Positions 11,390 to 22,604 are shown, counted from the stretch's first letter. The stretch: 64,000 nucleotides of DNA from Carex sylvatica (GCA_964058845.1 CAXKVR010000060.1:186001-250000); one strand, 5' to 3'. Numbers and translations: made by a program. The notes: generated from the sequence alone by a model not told the origin.

Positions 11390-14097
11390 CTGCCCAATCA
11401 TGATCGAAGCACACTCTAATTTCAAGAAGTCAAAGATCTTTAGGTTTGAGATGTTCTGGTTCAGATTACAAGGCTTCACCGAATTGGTCACTACACAGTG
11501 GCAGCAAACTGAAATAGCCACAACACCACAGCTGTTACACAAAAAAAATTGAAATTTTGAAAAAAAAGATAAAAATTTGGACAAAGGGCAAGCAAGGCAG
11601 CATAAAGGGGCAAATAAAAATATGTAGGCAATACATTGGATGGGTTGACCAAGTCCAAGAGGAAAGAGCACTTACTGACAGGGAGAAACACATCAAAGCA
11701 CTAATCAAACAAAGATAACATATCTGGCAATGTTAGTGGAAGATCTTTGGAAGCAAAGGGCGAAAACAAAGTGGGAAATAGAGGGAGATAGAAACACACG
11801 CTTCTTTCATGCCTATGACTCCAACTCAAAGAATAGAAATGCAATAAATGGAGTGCAAGTTGAAGGCCAAACTTACACCGACCAAGAGGGTAAAGCTCGG
11901 ATTTTCAGAAATTTCTACATCAAATTAATGGGGACGGATCACCATCAAGAAAGTGAGGTACAATGGGATCAACTATACCCAACAAAGGTAAACCTAACTC
12001 AACTAGCACGGCCAATAACAGATGAAGAAGTCAAGGAAGCGATAATGTCATGACCTAACAATAAGGCGCCAGGTCCATATGGTTTTTTTGGAGAATTTTA
12101 CAAAGGATTTGCCGATATACTCATGCCAGATATAGTTACTGTCTTTAGATATGTCATGAACCACAACTGTACACTTTACCCCTTAAACTCCTCCATCATA
12201 ACCTTAATACCAAAAAAAGACAACCCAACAGACCCCAAAGATTACAGGCCAATAAGCCTAGTACATGCCATCCAAAAAAATCTTTCTAAAACCCTAGCAA
12301 ACCGGCTCCAAAATCACATGAATAACATACTACATTAATCTCAAACAGGGTTTATGAAAGGGTGACAGATTACAGAGGGATTCATATATGCGCAAGAAAT
12401 GTTACATTATGCAAAAAATAAAAAAACATACAATTGGGGATTTTTAAGGCAGATATATGCATAAGGCATTCAATACCTTGAGTTGGAAGTTCTTGTCAGA
12501 TGCAATGGATAGAATAGGATTCCCACAAGAATGGATCTCATGGGTGTTGAGATTGATTTTACAAGGCTCATCACAAATAATGATAAATGGGTTAATCAGA
12601 AAAAAAATCGATTTGAAAAGAGGAGTACGTTAAGGAGACCCGTTATCCCCACTCCTCTTCATCATAGCGATGGATTTCATGCCTAGGTGGATGGAAAAAC
12701 TTGTCAGAATAGGTGCTATCAAATTGCCAGTAGAGGATATGCAACCGACATTACTTTATGCAGATGATGCTCTATTTTTTATCAAATCGGAACAGCAGCA
12801 GTTACAAATCCTCAAAGTTGTTCTACTGGCTTTTGGAGACATATCGGGACTACAAGTGAACTTAGAAAAATCAGAGCTGTTGGCAACAAAAATACAACCC
12901 GGTCAAATTCAGCAATTGGCAAACACACTAGGATGCAAACAAATCTTATTTCCATTCAAGTACCTAGGTTTACCTTTGTCGGACTCAAGGTTATGCAAGC
13001 AAGATTACATACCACTCATCCAAAAGGTCAATGCAAGATTAACGGGTTGGAGCTTTAAACTACTAAACATGGCAGGAAGGCTCATACTGATCAATCGGTA
13101 CTCTCCTCAATCAAGCATTACTGTCGAAATGGCAGTGGCAATGGAAATTCGCAAGAAAAAAGACTTTGGAAAGGCCTGTTTCAGACCCTATATTGCTCCA
13201 CTGACATGCATGGAATAGACAAATCACCCCTCTTCCAAGCACACTTAAAGAACTCGACAAAGTTTAGTCAATGCTTCTTCTTGAGGATGCCAAAACAAGG
13301 CAACACAGTCAGATTTTGGGAGCAAGATTGGGGTCTAGGGGTGCTAAAGAATAAATTTGATATGCTATACACATTCTCCACATAGCAACAAACCACATTA
13401 CAACAGGCGCTACAGCTAACAAACGCAACAAAACAGTTCAGAGAAAATCTTTCACTCCAGGCAGCCGAACAATTGCAGGTATTTCAAAGACATATCACCC
13501 AATACAAAGCACAATACCAGCAAAATCAAATTTCAGGCATAGAAGCAGATAGTGTCTCATGGCCAATGACATCAGATGGCATTTTCAAAGTAAGCTCAGC
13601 ATACTTTATAATGCAAGATGGTCCTGCGATAAAATCAACAACAAACAGAATTTGGAAATTGAGAACCCCACCTAGATATAAAATATTTGGTTGGCTTCTT
13701 ATGCATAACAAGATACTAACAATGCAAAACCTGAAAAAAAAAAAATGGATTTCAATTACCAGGTATATGCTATATGTGCTGGAAATAGGATGAAACGGCA
13801 CATCATATGTTCAATGAATGTGGAAACACAAGAGAGATATACATAGGAGTACTGAACCAAGCAGTAGGGTATAAAACAGGCCAAAACAACATCAAAAGCA
13901 TGACGGACAAAAATACCCCCATCATAGATAGAGAACTGCTACTAATTACAAACTTCACAGTTTGGAGGGAGAGATGTGACAGAATATTCAGAGAGGAAAA
14001 AAAGAATACACGACAATTTATAGACGAACCAATCGACCAGTGGAAGGCATCAAAAACACAGCAGCCGAATAGAAATTCCATGATGCGAGAAGAGTGA
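11390..14097 (+). pseudogene. LINE ORF2 reverse transcriptase, EN-deleted, many stops
   Basis: The segment begins at the very end of the endonuclease domain (SDHCPIMIEAH, about 11388-11420). The linker reads RFFHAYDSNSKNRNAI. The reverse transcriptase follows: NNKAPGPYGF, SSIITLIPKKDNPTDPKDYR, PISLVHAIQK, and the YADD active-site box at 12757-12768 (LLYADDALFF). Then come the KYLGLPLSDSR and GRLILI motifs and a zf-RVT-like tail (WKLRTPPRYKIFGWLL; HMFNECGN). Stops include TGA at 12051-12053, in a position usually held by Trp, and TAA at 12336-12338, followed by TGA in MKG*QITEG. At least three frame changes are needed. The tail frame ends at 14095-14097. Confidence 0.88.
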
Positions 14098-14322
14098 AAA
14101 AACAAAAGCAGCAGCTCATAAAGCTTTTTTATTATTATTCCACTTTTCTTCATCCTTTTTAATCTAGTTTTTACCCTGTTATTTAAGCAATTATTTTTCA
14201 TTACCTTCCCTTTTTAGGCATCTTTATTTTTTGCATCAAGGTTTCTTCTCAGAAACTCTATTCCTGTAATCGTTCATGGTTAATGAAAGTAAGGGCGTGA
14301 CCCTACTCTTTTTATCAAAAAA

Positions 14323-14338
14323 ATGTATGGCTTAATTA
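14323..14338 (+). repeat. LINE target-site duplication, right copy
   Basis: This is a perfect second copy of ATGTATGGCTTAATTA, directly after the LINE A-tail. Confidence 0.95.
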
Positions 14339-14528
14339 TATGCATAGAAGTGTACTTCAAACCCTCATAAACCTGGCATGCTAGACTCATTCATGACTGA
14401 ATTTTGTCAATAGAAGTTTTACTGCATGGCCTTACCATTGTTTCTACTTTGAACAGCTCAAAAAATTGTGCATCATATATGAAGTAGTAGTTAAAGCCAG
14501 TTACGGTAACGCGTAAAGATTGAGAACC
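14339..14528 (+). promoter_or_regulatory. Residual upstream region of the intact NLR
   Basis: Only these 190 bases separate the LINE target duplication from the NLR start codon. They are probably mostly 5' UTR. No TATA box is convincing in the expected position, so the native promoter probably lies left of the LINE (before 9326) and is now about 5 kb away, or the LINE tail supplies transcription. The bases directly before the start (AACCATGGCT) are a good plant initiation context. Confidence 0.5.
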
Positions 14529-17285
14529 ATGGCTGAGGCTGCTATTCTTGCCGCACTGAAGGTCATTGCAGATGTGCTGGCTAAAGAATTAGTGAAGCTA
14601 GCAGTCTCACAGACTTCCAATATTGGCCTCACTTTCGCAAAGCTCAAAGAAAGCATCAACAACATCAGTCGAGAACTCAGAGTGATGAAAGGGTACCTTA
14701 ATGAGATAGATGATGAGGACAGTGAATCTCATGAAGCCTGGGTAAAAGAGGTACAAAATTCAGCGAACTATATTGAAGATATAGTGTCTGAATTTGCGTA
14801 CATAGTTGGTAACAAGAAATTTGACGGAAAATTGTTTCATGTGAGAACAATGGCAAAAAAGCCAAAGGTGTTCATTAAGTTGAAACGTATTGCTTCTGAA
14901 CTATCAGAAGTAGAGAAAAGTCTTAACCATCTAGCAACATTAAAAGAGCGATGGGTGACAAAAAGATACACCACGATTCGCAAGAACTTTGAGTCTAATA
15001 ATGTAGCTGTCTCTGCTTTTTTCATTGATGAAGATAATATTGTCGGAATCGAAGAAAATAGACTGGTGATATCAAACTGGGTAATTTGTGAGAAACCACA
15101 ACTATCTGTAATATCAGTTTGGGGAATGGGTGGTGTAGGAAAAACTACATTGGTTACCAATGTTTTCAGGAGAGAGAAAAAAAACTTTGATTGTAGTGCA
15201 TGGGTTTCTATATCTCAATCATATTCCACTGAAAATATTTTACGGAATATAATATTTGAAATTGATTTTGTTCCACGAAACTTTGATTGTGAACCGAATC
15301 TTCCTATAGACACAACTAACATGGATTGCAGAGGATTAAAAGAAAGATTAAGGAAACTCTTGAAAGAAATGAAATATTTGATTGTCTTAGACGATATGTG
15401 GAATCCAAATTCATTTGAGGAAATAAGAGACACACTTATTGATAACCATCGAGGCAGCCGAATTGTGATTACTAGTAGAAATGCTGTTGTAGCTAACCTT
15501 TCTCTGAAAAACAATAGGCTGGAACTAAAACCTTTGTCACAAAAGGAATCATGGGACTTGTTTTGTAGAAAGGCTTTTCATCTTGAAAATAACAATGAAT
15601 GTCCTCCTCCCCTACAAAAGTTGGCAACTGATATTGTTTCAAAATGTGCTGGCTTGCCTCTGGCTCTTGTTTCATTGGGTGGTGTATTCTCATTGATTGA
15701 GAATACAGAACCGGAATGGAAGAGGGTATGTGGTCAACTTAGTTGGGAGCTAGCCAAGAACCCAAACTTGGATTCATTGAAGAACATATTAACTCTAAGC
15801 TTCAAATACCTTCCAAGATACCTAAAAAATTGCTTTTTATATTGTTGTATATTTCCCGAAGATTCTTTGCTTGCAAGAAATAGACTTGTAAGGCTTTGGA
15901 TAGCGGAGGGCTTCATAGAACAAAAGGGAAGAAGCACATTGGAAGAGGTGGCAGAGGGATACCTCCAAGAGCTCATACAACGCAGCATGTTACAAATTGT
16001 AGAAAGAAATACATGGGGTAGGGTGAAGAGAATTCGAATGCATGATACATTGAGAGAAGTGGCCATTAATCTATGTAGGAAAGAAAACTTTAGATTGCTA
16101 CAAGAGGATTGCGAGATAGTTGATTTCAGCAACTCTGTTCGTCGGCTCTCAATAGTAAAATTAAGAGCAGAGATCAGCCATGATGTTTACTTACCGAGAC
16201 TCAGAACTTTTATGTCAGTTGACCCTAATGTACCCTCATCTCTTTTGAGATCTTTTATTTGGGATAAGTCCAGATATCTTGCTGTTTTGAATTTAGAAGG
16301 CCAGAAAATAAAAAAGGTAACAGATGCAATTGGGGATTTGTTCAATCTCCGTTACCTAGGTCTGAGGGATACAGAGGTGAAATTTCTACCAAAATCTATA
16401 GAAAAACTTACCAACTTACAAACCCTGGATCTCATGATTTCTAAAATACAAAAACTACCAGATGGCATAACAAAGCTAAAAAAACTGCGTCATCTCTTTG
16501 CTCAGGTACGAGTTGATCCCACATATAGAATATTTCAAGCTCTTGCTGGAATCACTTTGCCTAAGGGCATATTTTACCTGAAAGATCTGCAAACTCTTCA
16601 GGCCTTGGAATCAAATGCTATTGTTGTGAGAGAATTGGGAAATTTAACTCAGCTGAGAAGCTTCCGAATATTGAATGTTAAAGAAAACCACTCAGCAGAG
16701 TTATGCAGATCATTATCAAATATGAAATCTCTTTCCTACTTATCTATTCATGCGAGCAATGAGAATGAACATCTTCAATTAGAAGGTTTGGAAAACCTGC
16801 GACAACTTCAGAAGTTACGTCTCTTTGGGCGACTGAAAGAAGAAATATTTAAATCACCTTTGTTCGAAAGTTCTGGCAAACCTATTCAGATAAGGCTCGC
16901 ATGGTCTCAACTACAAAAAGATCCCCTGCCCTCTCTTGCACATTTGAATAACCTTACGTGGTTAACCCTCCAAAAAGCATTTAAAGACCCAAAACTAAAT
17001 TTTAGAGCTGAGTGGTTCCCCAAACTGAAATTTCTGTCATTGGGGCAAATGCCAAATCTGGTTCAAGTGGAGATGGAGCAGGGCACCATGGTGATCCTGG
17101 AAAAAATTCAGCTATGGGAACTGGAACAGCTAAAGGATATCCCAAAAGGCATCGAGCACCTCATAAACCTCAAGAGGATGGTCTGCAAAAACATGCCTGC
17201 TGATTTTGGAAACTTGGCTAGTGGAGTACACCAGCTATTTCATTTCAAATGTCAAGTTATATCGCTTGAAGCCGATACCACATAA
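14529..17285 (+). CDS. CC-NB-ARC-LRR disease-resistance protein (RPM1-like NLR)
   Basis: This is an intact, intronless 918-codon frame. The start is ATG 14529 in the context ACCATGGCT; the frame extends upstream only three codons to a TTG. Residues 1-150 form the coiled-coil domain, with MAEAAILAALKVIADVLAKE at the N-terminus and an EDVID-like YIEDIVSEF at 81-89. NB-ARC motifs follow in order: P-loop GMGGVGKTT (199-207), RNBS-A FDCSAWVSISQSY (from 220), kinase-2 LIVLDDMW (284-291), RNBS-B GSRIVITSRN (309-318), GLPLAL (375-380), RNBS-D CFLYCCIFPED (435-445) and MHD (504-506). Leucine-rich repeats run from about 540 to 915. All key nucleotide-binding residues are present, so it is likely a functional intracellular immune sensor with an ATP/ADP switch. 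Ligand specificity cannot be read. Truncated paralogues lie at 669-1970 and 45739-45780. A LINE sits just upstream. Confidence 0.96.
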   Translation: MAEAAILAALKVIADVLAKELVKLAVSQTSNIGLTFAKLKESINNISRELRVMKGYLNEIDDEDSESHEAWVKEVQNSANYIEDIVSEFAYIVGNKKFDGKLFHVRTMAKKPKVFIKLKRIASELSEVEKSLNHLATLKERWVTKRYTTIRKNFESNNVAVSAFFIDEDNIVGIEENRLVISNWVICEKPQLSVISVWGMGGVGKTTLVTNVFRREKKNFDCSAWVSISQSYSTENILRNIIFEIDFVPRNFDCEPNLPIDTTNMDCRGLKERLRKLLKEMKYLIVLDDMWNPNSFEEIRDTLIDNHRGSRIVITSRNAVVANLSLKNNRLELKPLSQKESWDLFCRKAFHLENNNECPPPLQKLATDIVSKCAGLPLALVSLGGVFSLIENTEPEWKRVCGQLSWELAKNPNLDSLKNILTLSFKYLPRYLKNCFLYCCIFPEDSLLARNRLVRLWIAEGFIEQKGRSTLEEVAEGYLQELIQRSMLQIVERNTWGRVKRIRMHDTLREVAINLCRKENFRLLQEDCEIVDFSNSVRRLSIVKLRAEISHDVYLPRLRTFMSVDPNVPSSLLRSFIWDKSRYLAVLNLEGQKIKKVTDAIGDLFNLRYLGLRDTEVKFLPKSIEKLTNLQTLDLMISKIQKLPDGITKLKKLRHLFAQVRVDPTYRIFQALAGITLPKGIFYLKDLQTLQALESNAIVVRELGNLTQLRSFRILNVKENHSAELCRSLSNMKSLSYLSIHASNENEHLQLEGLENLRQLQKLRLFGRLKEEIFKSPLFESSGKPIQIRLAWSQLQKDPLPSLAHLNNLTWLTLQKAFKDPKLNFRAEWFPKLKFLSLGQMPNLVQVEMEQGTMVILEKIQLWELEQLKDIPKGIEHLINLKRMVCKNMPADFGNLASGVHQLFHFKCQVISLEADTT

Positions 17286-18189
17286 ATAAGGTTTGCCTGC
17301 ATATATTTACTATCATTCTTTATTTTGCATTCTGAAACTTGTACTTTGAATATCTGAGTCCGGCACTTAGAAGAAAAATTATGAATTAGCACCAACTATG
17401 CTAGCAACATCAAATGCATAAAAAAGCCTTTTATGTTGCTCAATTATGCAAGCAACATAAAATGCTCAAATTAGCTTACGTTTAAATTGAATGAGAGTTG
17501 ATTCTTTGTGCTTGCAACGATTCCACCTATCAATGAATATTTGTGTTTTTTCTTCTGAAAAGTGTACTCATTTTCCATTCAATTTTCCATTAGACAATGT
17601 TTCTAATAAGATTATGAGAATTAAAGAAACAACAAAAGGCAGCTTTTAGTTTGACTTGCTGTTAATAGATCCATGAAATATACTAATATGTTCCATTTTA
17701 CCTAGAAGTGGCCTGGAACTAGGTAAATTAATGTTTCCAATATTTAAATCTTATATCATTGTGATTAGTACTCTGAGACTGATCAGCAGACCAACTGCAA
17801 TCGCTTCATCCTTTTTTTAAACATACCGTTATATGTTTTCATCCATTAGCTATTCTTCACGCAAGAGATTCCCATAGAAAATTGTTTACTATCCTGGATG
17901 TATATCATCTTTCAGAATGGACGAGAATGTATATTGAACCTTTTTCATTTTATGATAATATTTTTCAGTTTATTATTATAAAACCTGGTCGATTGTAAAG
18001 TAGCTTCTACTTTTCATTTTTTGAAGTTCCCGTAAAACTCTTTGATTGACAAAATATGTAATCCATTTCATATCGCATGCTCTTCAGATATGCAAGCGGC
18101 ATCTACATATCGTCCACGAGCACAGTTGGAATGTTGTTGTAATGTGATGGATATTTCTTTTTTTGCTTTTTGTGGCTTAATTTCTTCCA

Positions 18190-18595
18190 GTATGTGCCGA
18201 ACCTTGTTTTTGTTTTCTTTCTATATTTTTATTATTTGGGCTTGGATTTTATTATTGTAAGTTTAACTGTCATGCATATGTACTGCGCATGCTATTGGGT
18301 GCTTGGGAATTGGGATAAACATTGGTTGTGTTGAACATTTTGTGTTTGCTTTCTGTATTGTTTTTTTTTTTTTTTTTGGGACTTGGATTTGATGATTGCA
18401 AGTTTAACAGTCATGCTTATGTACTGCGCATTCTATTGGGGGGTGCTTGTGATAAACATTTGTTTGTGTTGAACCTTGTTTTTGTTCTCTGAATTATTTT
18501 TATTTGGACTTGGATTTGATGATTGTAAGTTTAATTGACATGCATATTTACTGTGCATGCTTTGGGGTGCTTGCGATAAACATTGTACTACTACC
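18190..18595 (+). repeat. Local tandem repeat, three copies of about 130 bp
   Basis: A unit containing GAACCTTGTTTTTGTT, TTGGATTT, GATGATTGTAAGTTTAA, CATGCATAT, TACTGCGCATGC and GGGTGCTTG...GATAAACATT occurs at about 18195-18325, 18335-18460 and 18470-18590. Single versions exist in the other NLR flanks (2650-2770 and 46790-46920), so the expansion is specific to copy 2. A poly-T run of about 18 lies at 18360-18377. Confidence 0.8.
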
Positions 18596-18660
18596 ACCAC
18601 CACCATCACCACCACCACCTCCACTACCTCCACCACTACTACTACTAATACTACAACTAT
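18588..18660 (+). repeat. CAC/CTA trinucleotide microsatellite
   Basis: Imperfect runs of CCA/CAC and ACT triplets. The minus-strand ORF here encodes only a Val/Glu-rich low-complexity stretch and is not a gene. Confidence 0.9.
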
Positions 18661-19429
18661 TATTTTGAATATAAATTGAGAATCAAGTCATCAAACTATT
18701 TAATATCACAGACTACTGTCATGAAAAGCTCGATCTCCCAGTACCTCAGGCTGCACCAATCTCCCTCCAAATAAGTCCCTAAAGTTGAGACCAACATTTT
18801 ATACCAAAATCGGAGTTTAAAGAATAAAAACAAACTCTGTTCCTCCTTACTGGGGTATGAAATTTGCATGTTTGAAATCTTGTTCCCCTTACCAGGGATT
18901 GAATATTGTTGTCTGACATAAAATTCAACAGCAGCAATTCACTCACTGGGCTTCCATACGCCAAAGAAATAGGAGCGCCAAATTATATAAGAGTATCTTT
19001 TCCCATACTTATTATAATTTGCAAATTCTTTCCTAGATTCAAACGAAATTTTTTGCAGTTACCCTCACTATTTATAATTAGAATTTGTGATTTTTTTAAT
19101 TTGGTTGGCGGGGTAGTGTTAAATGATTAAATATGTAGCAGCAGTTCTTTTGAGCCGTATTTCTCAATGCTCTGAGCAAAAGTTAAGAGGACTTGTGTAG
19201 CTTTATTCATTCTTCATACAATAAATATTAGAATAAATATTAGGTAACATTGCAAAGCACCATAGCCTCATCATAGTTTTATATCACGTAATTAATACAA
19301 GGGAACAAATTTAGTAGATGTTCAGGAATTACGATAACTACTAACTGGAACGATGATTTGTAAAGGACTAAAAGTAACGATCGATGTCTAGTTATAAACA
19401 AAATTTGTTAGCTGTCTGATCAAAGGTTA

Positions 19430-20207
19430 GCAAAGTATTCATACCTCATCGTCCAAGTATTCATACCTTGTAATGCAAGTGTAAATAATTTATATGGCAC
19501 TAGACGACATCTGAAAATATTAATATCAATTATTGCAAGTATTCATATCTCGTCGTGTAAGTATTAATAACTCGTAATCCAAGTGTAAATAGTTAATGTG
19601 TCAAGTGTTTGTACCAAACATATTCTATCACAATTTAACTTATTTTTCAAATGACACTGAATAACATATAAAAGTATTAATATCATGTATTGCAAGTATT
19701 TGTACATCGTCATGAAAGTGTAAATAGTTTATATGTCAAGTGTTAGTAACTATAAAATCTATGAAATTTTAATTTTAATTTTTCCATATGACACTAGATG
19801 ATATATGAAAATATTAATTTCAAGTATTATAAGTTTATATTCATATCTCGTCATGGAAGTATAAATAGTTTATGTATCAAGTGTTTGTATCTAAAAAATT
19901 TATCAATAGTTTATTTTTTTCTTATGGCATCAGATGACGTTTGAAAGTATTAATATTAATTATTAAGTATTGTAATTATTCATACCTCGTCATCCAAATC
20001 TAAATAGTTTATGTATCAAGTGTTTGTATCTAACAAATTTTATCAATTTTTTCTCATATGGCACTGGATGATGTCTGAAAGTATTAATATCAAGTGTTCA
20101 AACAATCATAATTCAAGTGTAAATAATTCATGTATCAAGTGTTTGTATCTAACAAATTTTATCAATATTTTTTTCTTATGGTACTAGATGATGTCTGAAA
20201 GTATTAA
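19430..20207 (+). repeat. Diverged tandem repeat, about six units of 120-155 bp
   Basis: The marker GGCACTAGATGATGTCTGAAA-like plus GTATTAATATCAAG recurs near 19488, 19650, 19786, 19924, 20056 and 20180, each with AAGTGTAAATAGTTTATGT and ATCAAGTGTTTGTA between. Unit length shrinks from about 155 to 122 bp toward the right, and later units are more alike than early ones. A related stretch without clear tandem order lies at 59790-60060. No coding capacity. Confidence 0.85.
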
Positions 20208-21925
20208 CGATGATAACTCAACATTTTGGTTCACAGGGATTTACGGACCCTCAGACAAATCCAATAGAAGGGATTTTTTTGAAGAGCTTACCTAGATCAA
20301 ACCGCAAAGCGAGCCATGGCTACTCTGTGGTGACTTCAACGTAACCGTACAACACTCAGATAGAAACAATCCTAAATGGAATGGAGCGTTACCAATAGAT
20401 TTTCAAACTTGATGAGAGACCTAGGACTTTTGAATCTATCACTACAGGGTCAAATGTATACATGGTCTAACGACAGAGAATCGCTGGCCATGGCAAGGTT
20501 AGATCGTTTCCTAATCTCAACTTAATGGAATACAAAATTCCCAAATTCAAAACAGACAGTCCTACCAAATACCTCTTCCAATCACTGTCCTATCATGTAC
20601 ACAGCCAACACGGGTTTTAGAAAATCAAACTTTTTTAAGTTTGAAAACTGTTGGCTACGCTTTCCAGAGTTAGAGGAGATAGTCACTACAGCATGGAAAA
20701 TGCAACAGAAAGCACGCAACCCGACCGAATTGCATCAAAAGCTACTCTACATAAGAAAAACATTAAAGGAATGGGCAAATCCAAGAGTAGGTACAATCAA
20801 GTCACAGATTACCATTTGCAGATAATATTTGGGTTGGATGGACAAGGTAAAAAAAGTTAGAACTACAACGGATCTAGAAAAGCTAGTATAATGCCTCATT
20901 AAGAAAAGATACAGAAACCTATCTATCTTAGAAGAAGATATATGGAGACAGCGAGCGAAAATCAAATGGGAAGTACAAGGGGATCGCAACACTAGCTACT
21001 TCCATGCGATAGCTTCAGGAAACAAGAGAAGGAATAATATCTCACAAATAGAATACCAAGGTCAAATGTATTCGGATCAGAAAACTAAGCACCAAGCTTT
21101 CTTTGACTTCTACAAAGGCCTAATGGGAGATGATTCAAAACCAATGCCGCACATCCACTGGGATAAATTTTACCTGAAAAATAGAGACCTCTCCTACCTA
21201 GGCAGCCTCATATCTCTTGAAGAAATAAAAGAAGTCATCAAAGCATGGCCAAGTAACAAAAGCCCAGGAACATATGGTTTCACGGGAGAGTTCTACAAGA
21301 AATTTGTTGACACAATAGCACCAGACATACACTCTATACTCACATCAGTGACCTTGGAAAACACATCTATTGAGCCACTCAACACCTCACTCTTGATTCT
21401 AATCCCCAAAAAAGAAAACCCGCAAACACCAGCCGACTACAAACCCATCAGCTTAGTTCATGCAGTCCAAAGAATTTTTTCTAAAATCTTGTCGAATATG
21501 CTACAAGATCAAATCCAACACTTAGTAGATTATGCACAAACAAGCTTCGTAAAAAATAGACAAATAACTGAGGGTTATGTCTATGCGCAGCATATTCTGC
21601 ATCATGACAAACAAACAAATTTGCAGCTTATGATTTTAAAAGCAGATATACGAAAAGCCTTCAATACGGTAAGTTGGTAATTCATACTTGCAGTACTTCA
21701 TCACTTGCATTTCCCAAACAGATGGTGCAATTGGATTAAAAATTCAGTTTTTAAAGGATCTTCACAATTTGTCATAAATGGCTTGGCCGGAAAGAAACTC
21801 ATTCCCAAACCAGGGGTCCGACAAGGGAATCTGCTCTCGTCTTTCCTTTTCATCTTAGCCATGGATTTCATCAACAGATGTCAAATCAATCTCACAGAAA
21901 TCAGAGCAATACGATTTTCCCTCTT
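20208..21925 (+). pseudogene. Second LINE ORF2 fragment, truncated at both ends
   Basis: The fragment begins inside the endonuclease domain (STFWFTGIYGPSDKSNRRDF, then WLLCGDFNVT, TWSNDRESLAMARLDRF, SNHCPIMY). It continues through the linker (NTSYFHAIASGNKRRNNI) and into reverse transcriptase (KSPGTYGFTGEFYKKFVD, LLILIPKKENP, YKPISLVHAVQ, LKADIRKAFNTVSW). It stops around RAIRF near 21905-21925, before the YADD box. Stops and frameshifts occur (for example near 20294, 20410 and 21680). It is the same broad L1 type as the LINE at 9342-14322 but too different to be a direct copy. No poly-A tail or target duplication was found. The left junction is within the tandem repeat. Confidence 0.85.
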
Positions 21926-22120
21926 CACATTAGACTCGAAGGGCTTGGAGGTGGAGGTGGAGGCGGTGGAGGAAGGAGTGCTGACGGTGGTGAAGCGGAG
22001 GCAGTGCACCTCTTCAAGCTCTTCCCTATCCTTCTCTATCCTCCGCTCTCATCTTGTCGCGAGGTAGGTGAGAAGTCACTTTTTTTTGTGGCGTCATCGG
22101 AAAGGATAGAGAGAGAGGGG
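21926..22120 (+). other. GC-richer segment between LINE fragment and MITE
   Basis: Purine-rich GGAGGTGGAGGC repeats are followed by TC-rich sequence and a possible splice donor (GCGAGGTAGGTGAG near 22060). One frame reads nine consecutive glycines. It resembles a gene 5' exon or UTR but matches nothing I recognise, and it is cut by the MITE at 22120. No function is assigned. Confidence 0.4.
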
Positions 22121-22603
22121 TTATATATATAGAGAAAGAGAGAGAGAGATAGGCTAATATGCATTCGGTAGCATATGGGCCGAAATACATCCGGTTCAAA
22201 TTTGAAATTTCAAAATCCAAAAAAGTCGATCTAAACCGTTCATCTTGTTCTCCATATTAATATGTGCTTGGAGACCAAATTTTACATTTTTCTAAATTTA
22301 TTTACTATTTATTAAGCCACTTTGAAAATTACCGATCCAACCGTGGCTTAACAAAACATTAAAATCAGCAGCCATCGTTGGATCAGCAATTTTTGAAAGT
22401 GGCTTAATAAATAGTAAAAAAATTCAGAAAAATATAAAATTTGGTCTCCAAGCACATATTAATATGGAGAACAAGATGAACAGTTCAGATTGACTTTTTG
22501 GATTTTAAAATTTTAAATTTGGACCGGATGTATTTCGGCCCATATGCTACCGAATGCATATTAACCTATCTCTCTCTCTTTCTCTGTGTGTGTGTATATA
22601 TAT
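22120..22603. mobile_element. Long palindromic MITE, family copy 1
   Basis: The whole element folds as one hairpin. The left half (GATAGGCTAATATGCATTCG; TCATCTTGTTCTCC; GTGCTTGGAGACCAAATTTT; TACTATTTATTAAGCCACTTT) is repeated inverted in the right half, with the axis near 22355. It is embedded in (TA)n and (GA)n tracts. It has no ORF. It is the closest relative of the copy at 30670-31145. Confidence 0.88.
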
Positions 22604-22604
22604 A

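Larger units (their letters stand above)
9342..14322 (+). mobile_element. L1-type LINE, near full length but internally deleted
   Basis: The element is bounded by a perfect 16-bp target duplication and ends in a short A-rich tail (TTTTTATCAAAAAA), the hallmark of target-primed reverse transcription. It carries an ORF1 with zinc knuckles, a reverse transcriptase with the YADD box, and a C-terminal zf-RVT-like region, all in the plus direction. The endonuclease domain of ORF2 is almost entirely missing (see finding), so at 4.98 kb it is shorter than typical plant L1 elements of about 6 kb. Both ORFs contain stops and frameshifts, so it is dead. Its 3' end lies 206 bp upstream of the NLR start codon. 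Confidence 0.93.
17286..19430 (+). repeat. NLR 3' flank, duplicated block copy 2
   Basis: No gene is supported. The block shares sequence with the flanks of the other NLR copies: 18810-18995 (TTCCTCCTTACTGGGGT, TTTGAAATCTTG, GACATAAAATTCAACAG, CCAAATTATATA) matches 48255-48445, and 19100-19135 matches 48590-48620. The right end (19300-19435) matches 3600-3735. The homology then stops abruptly at the start of a tandem repeat and resumes only at 32026. Confidence 0.75.

Noticed and set aside
14520..14528. Start of the NLR three codons upstream
   Set aside because: That extension begins with TTG. ATG 14529 has the better context and the usual MAEA N-terminus.
15215..16132. Minus-strand ORFs across the NLR
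   Set aside because: They are shadow frames of the intact plus-strand NLR.
18600..18655. CACTACTACTACTAA as a CACTA terminus
   Set aside because: It lies inside a trinucleotide microsatellite and has no subterminal repeats.
21878..22132. Glycine-rich protein (nine-glycine run)
   Set aside because: The frame joins the end of a LINE fragment to a GGAGGT repeat and runs into a MITE. It has no start, signal peptide or support as a gene.
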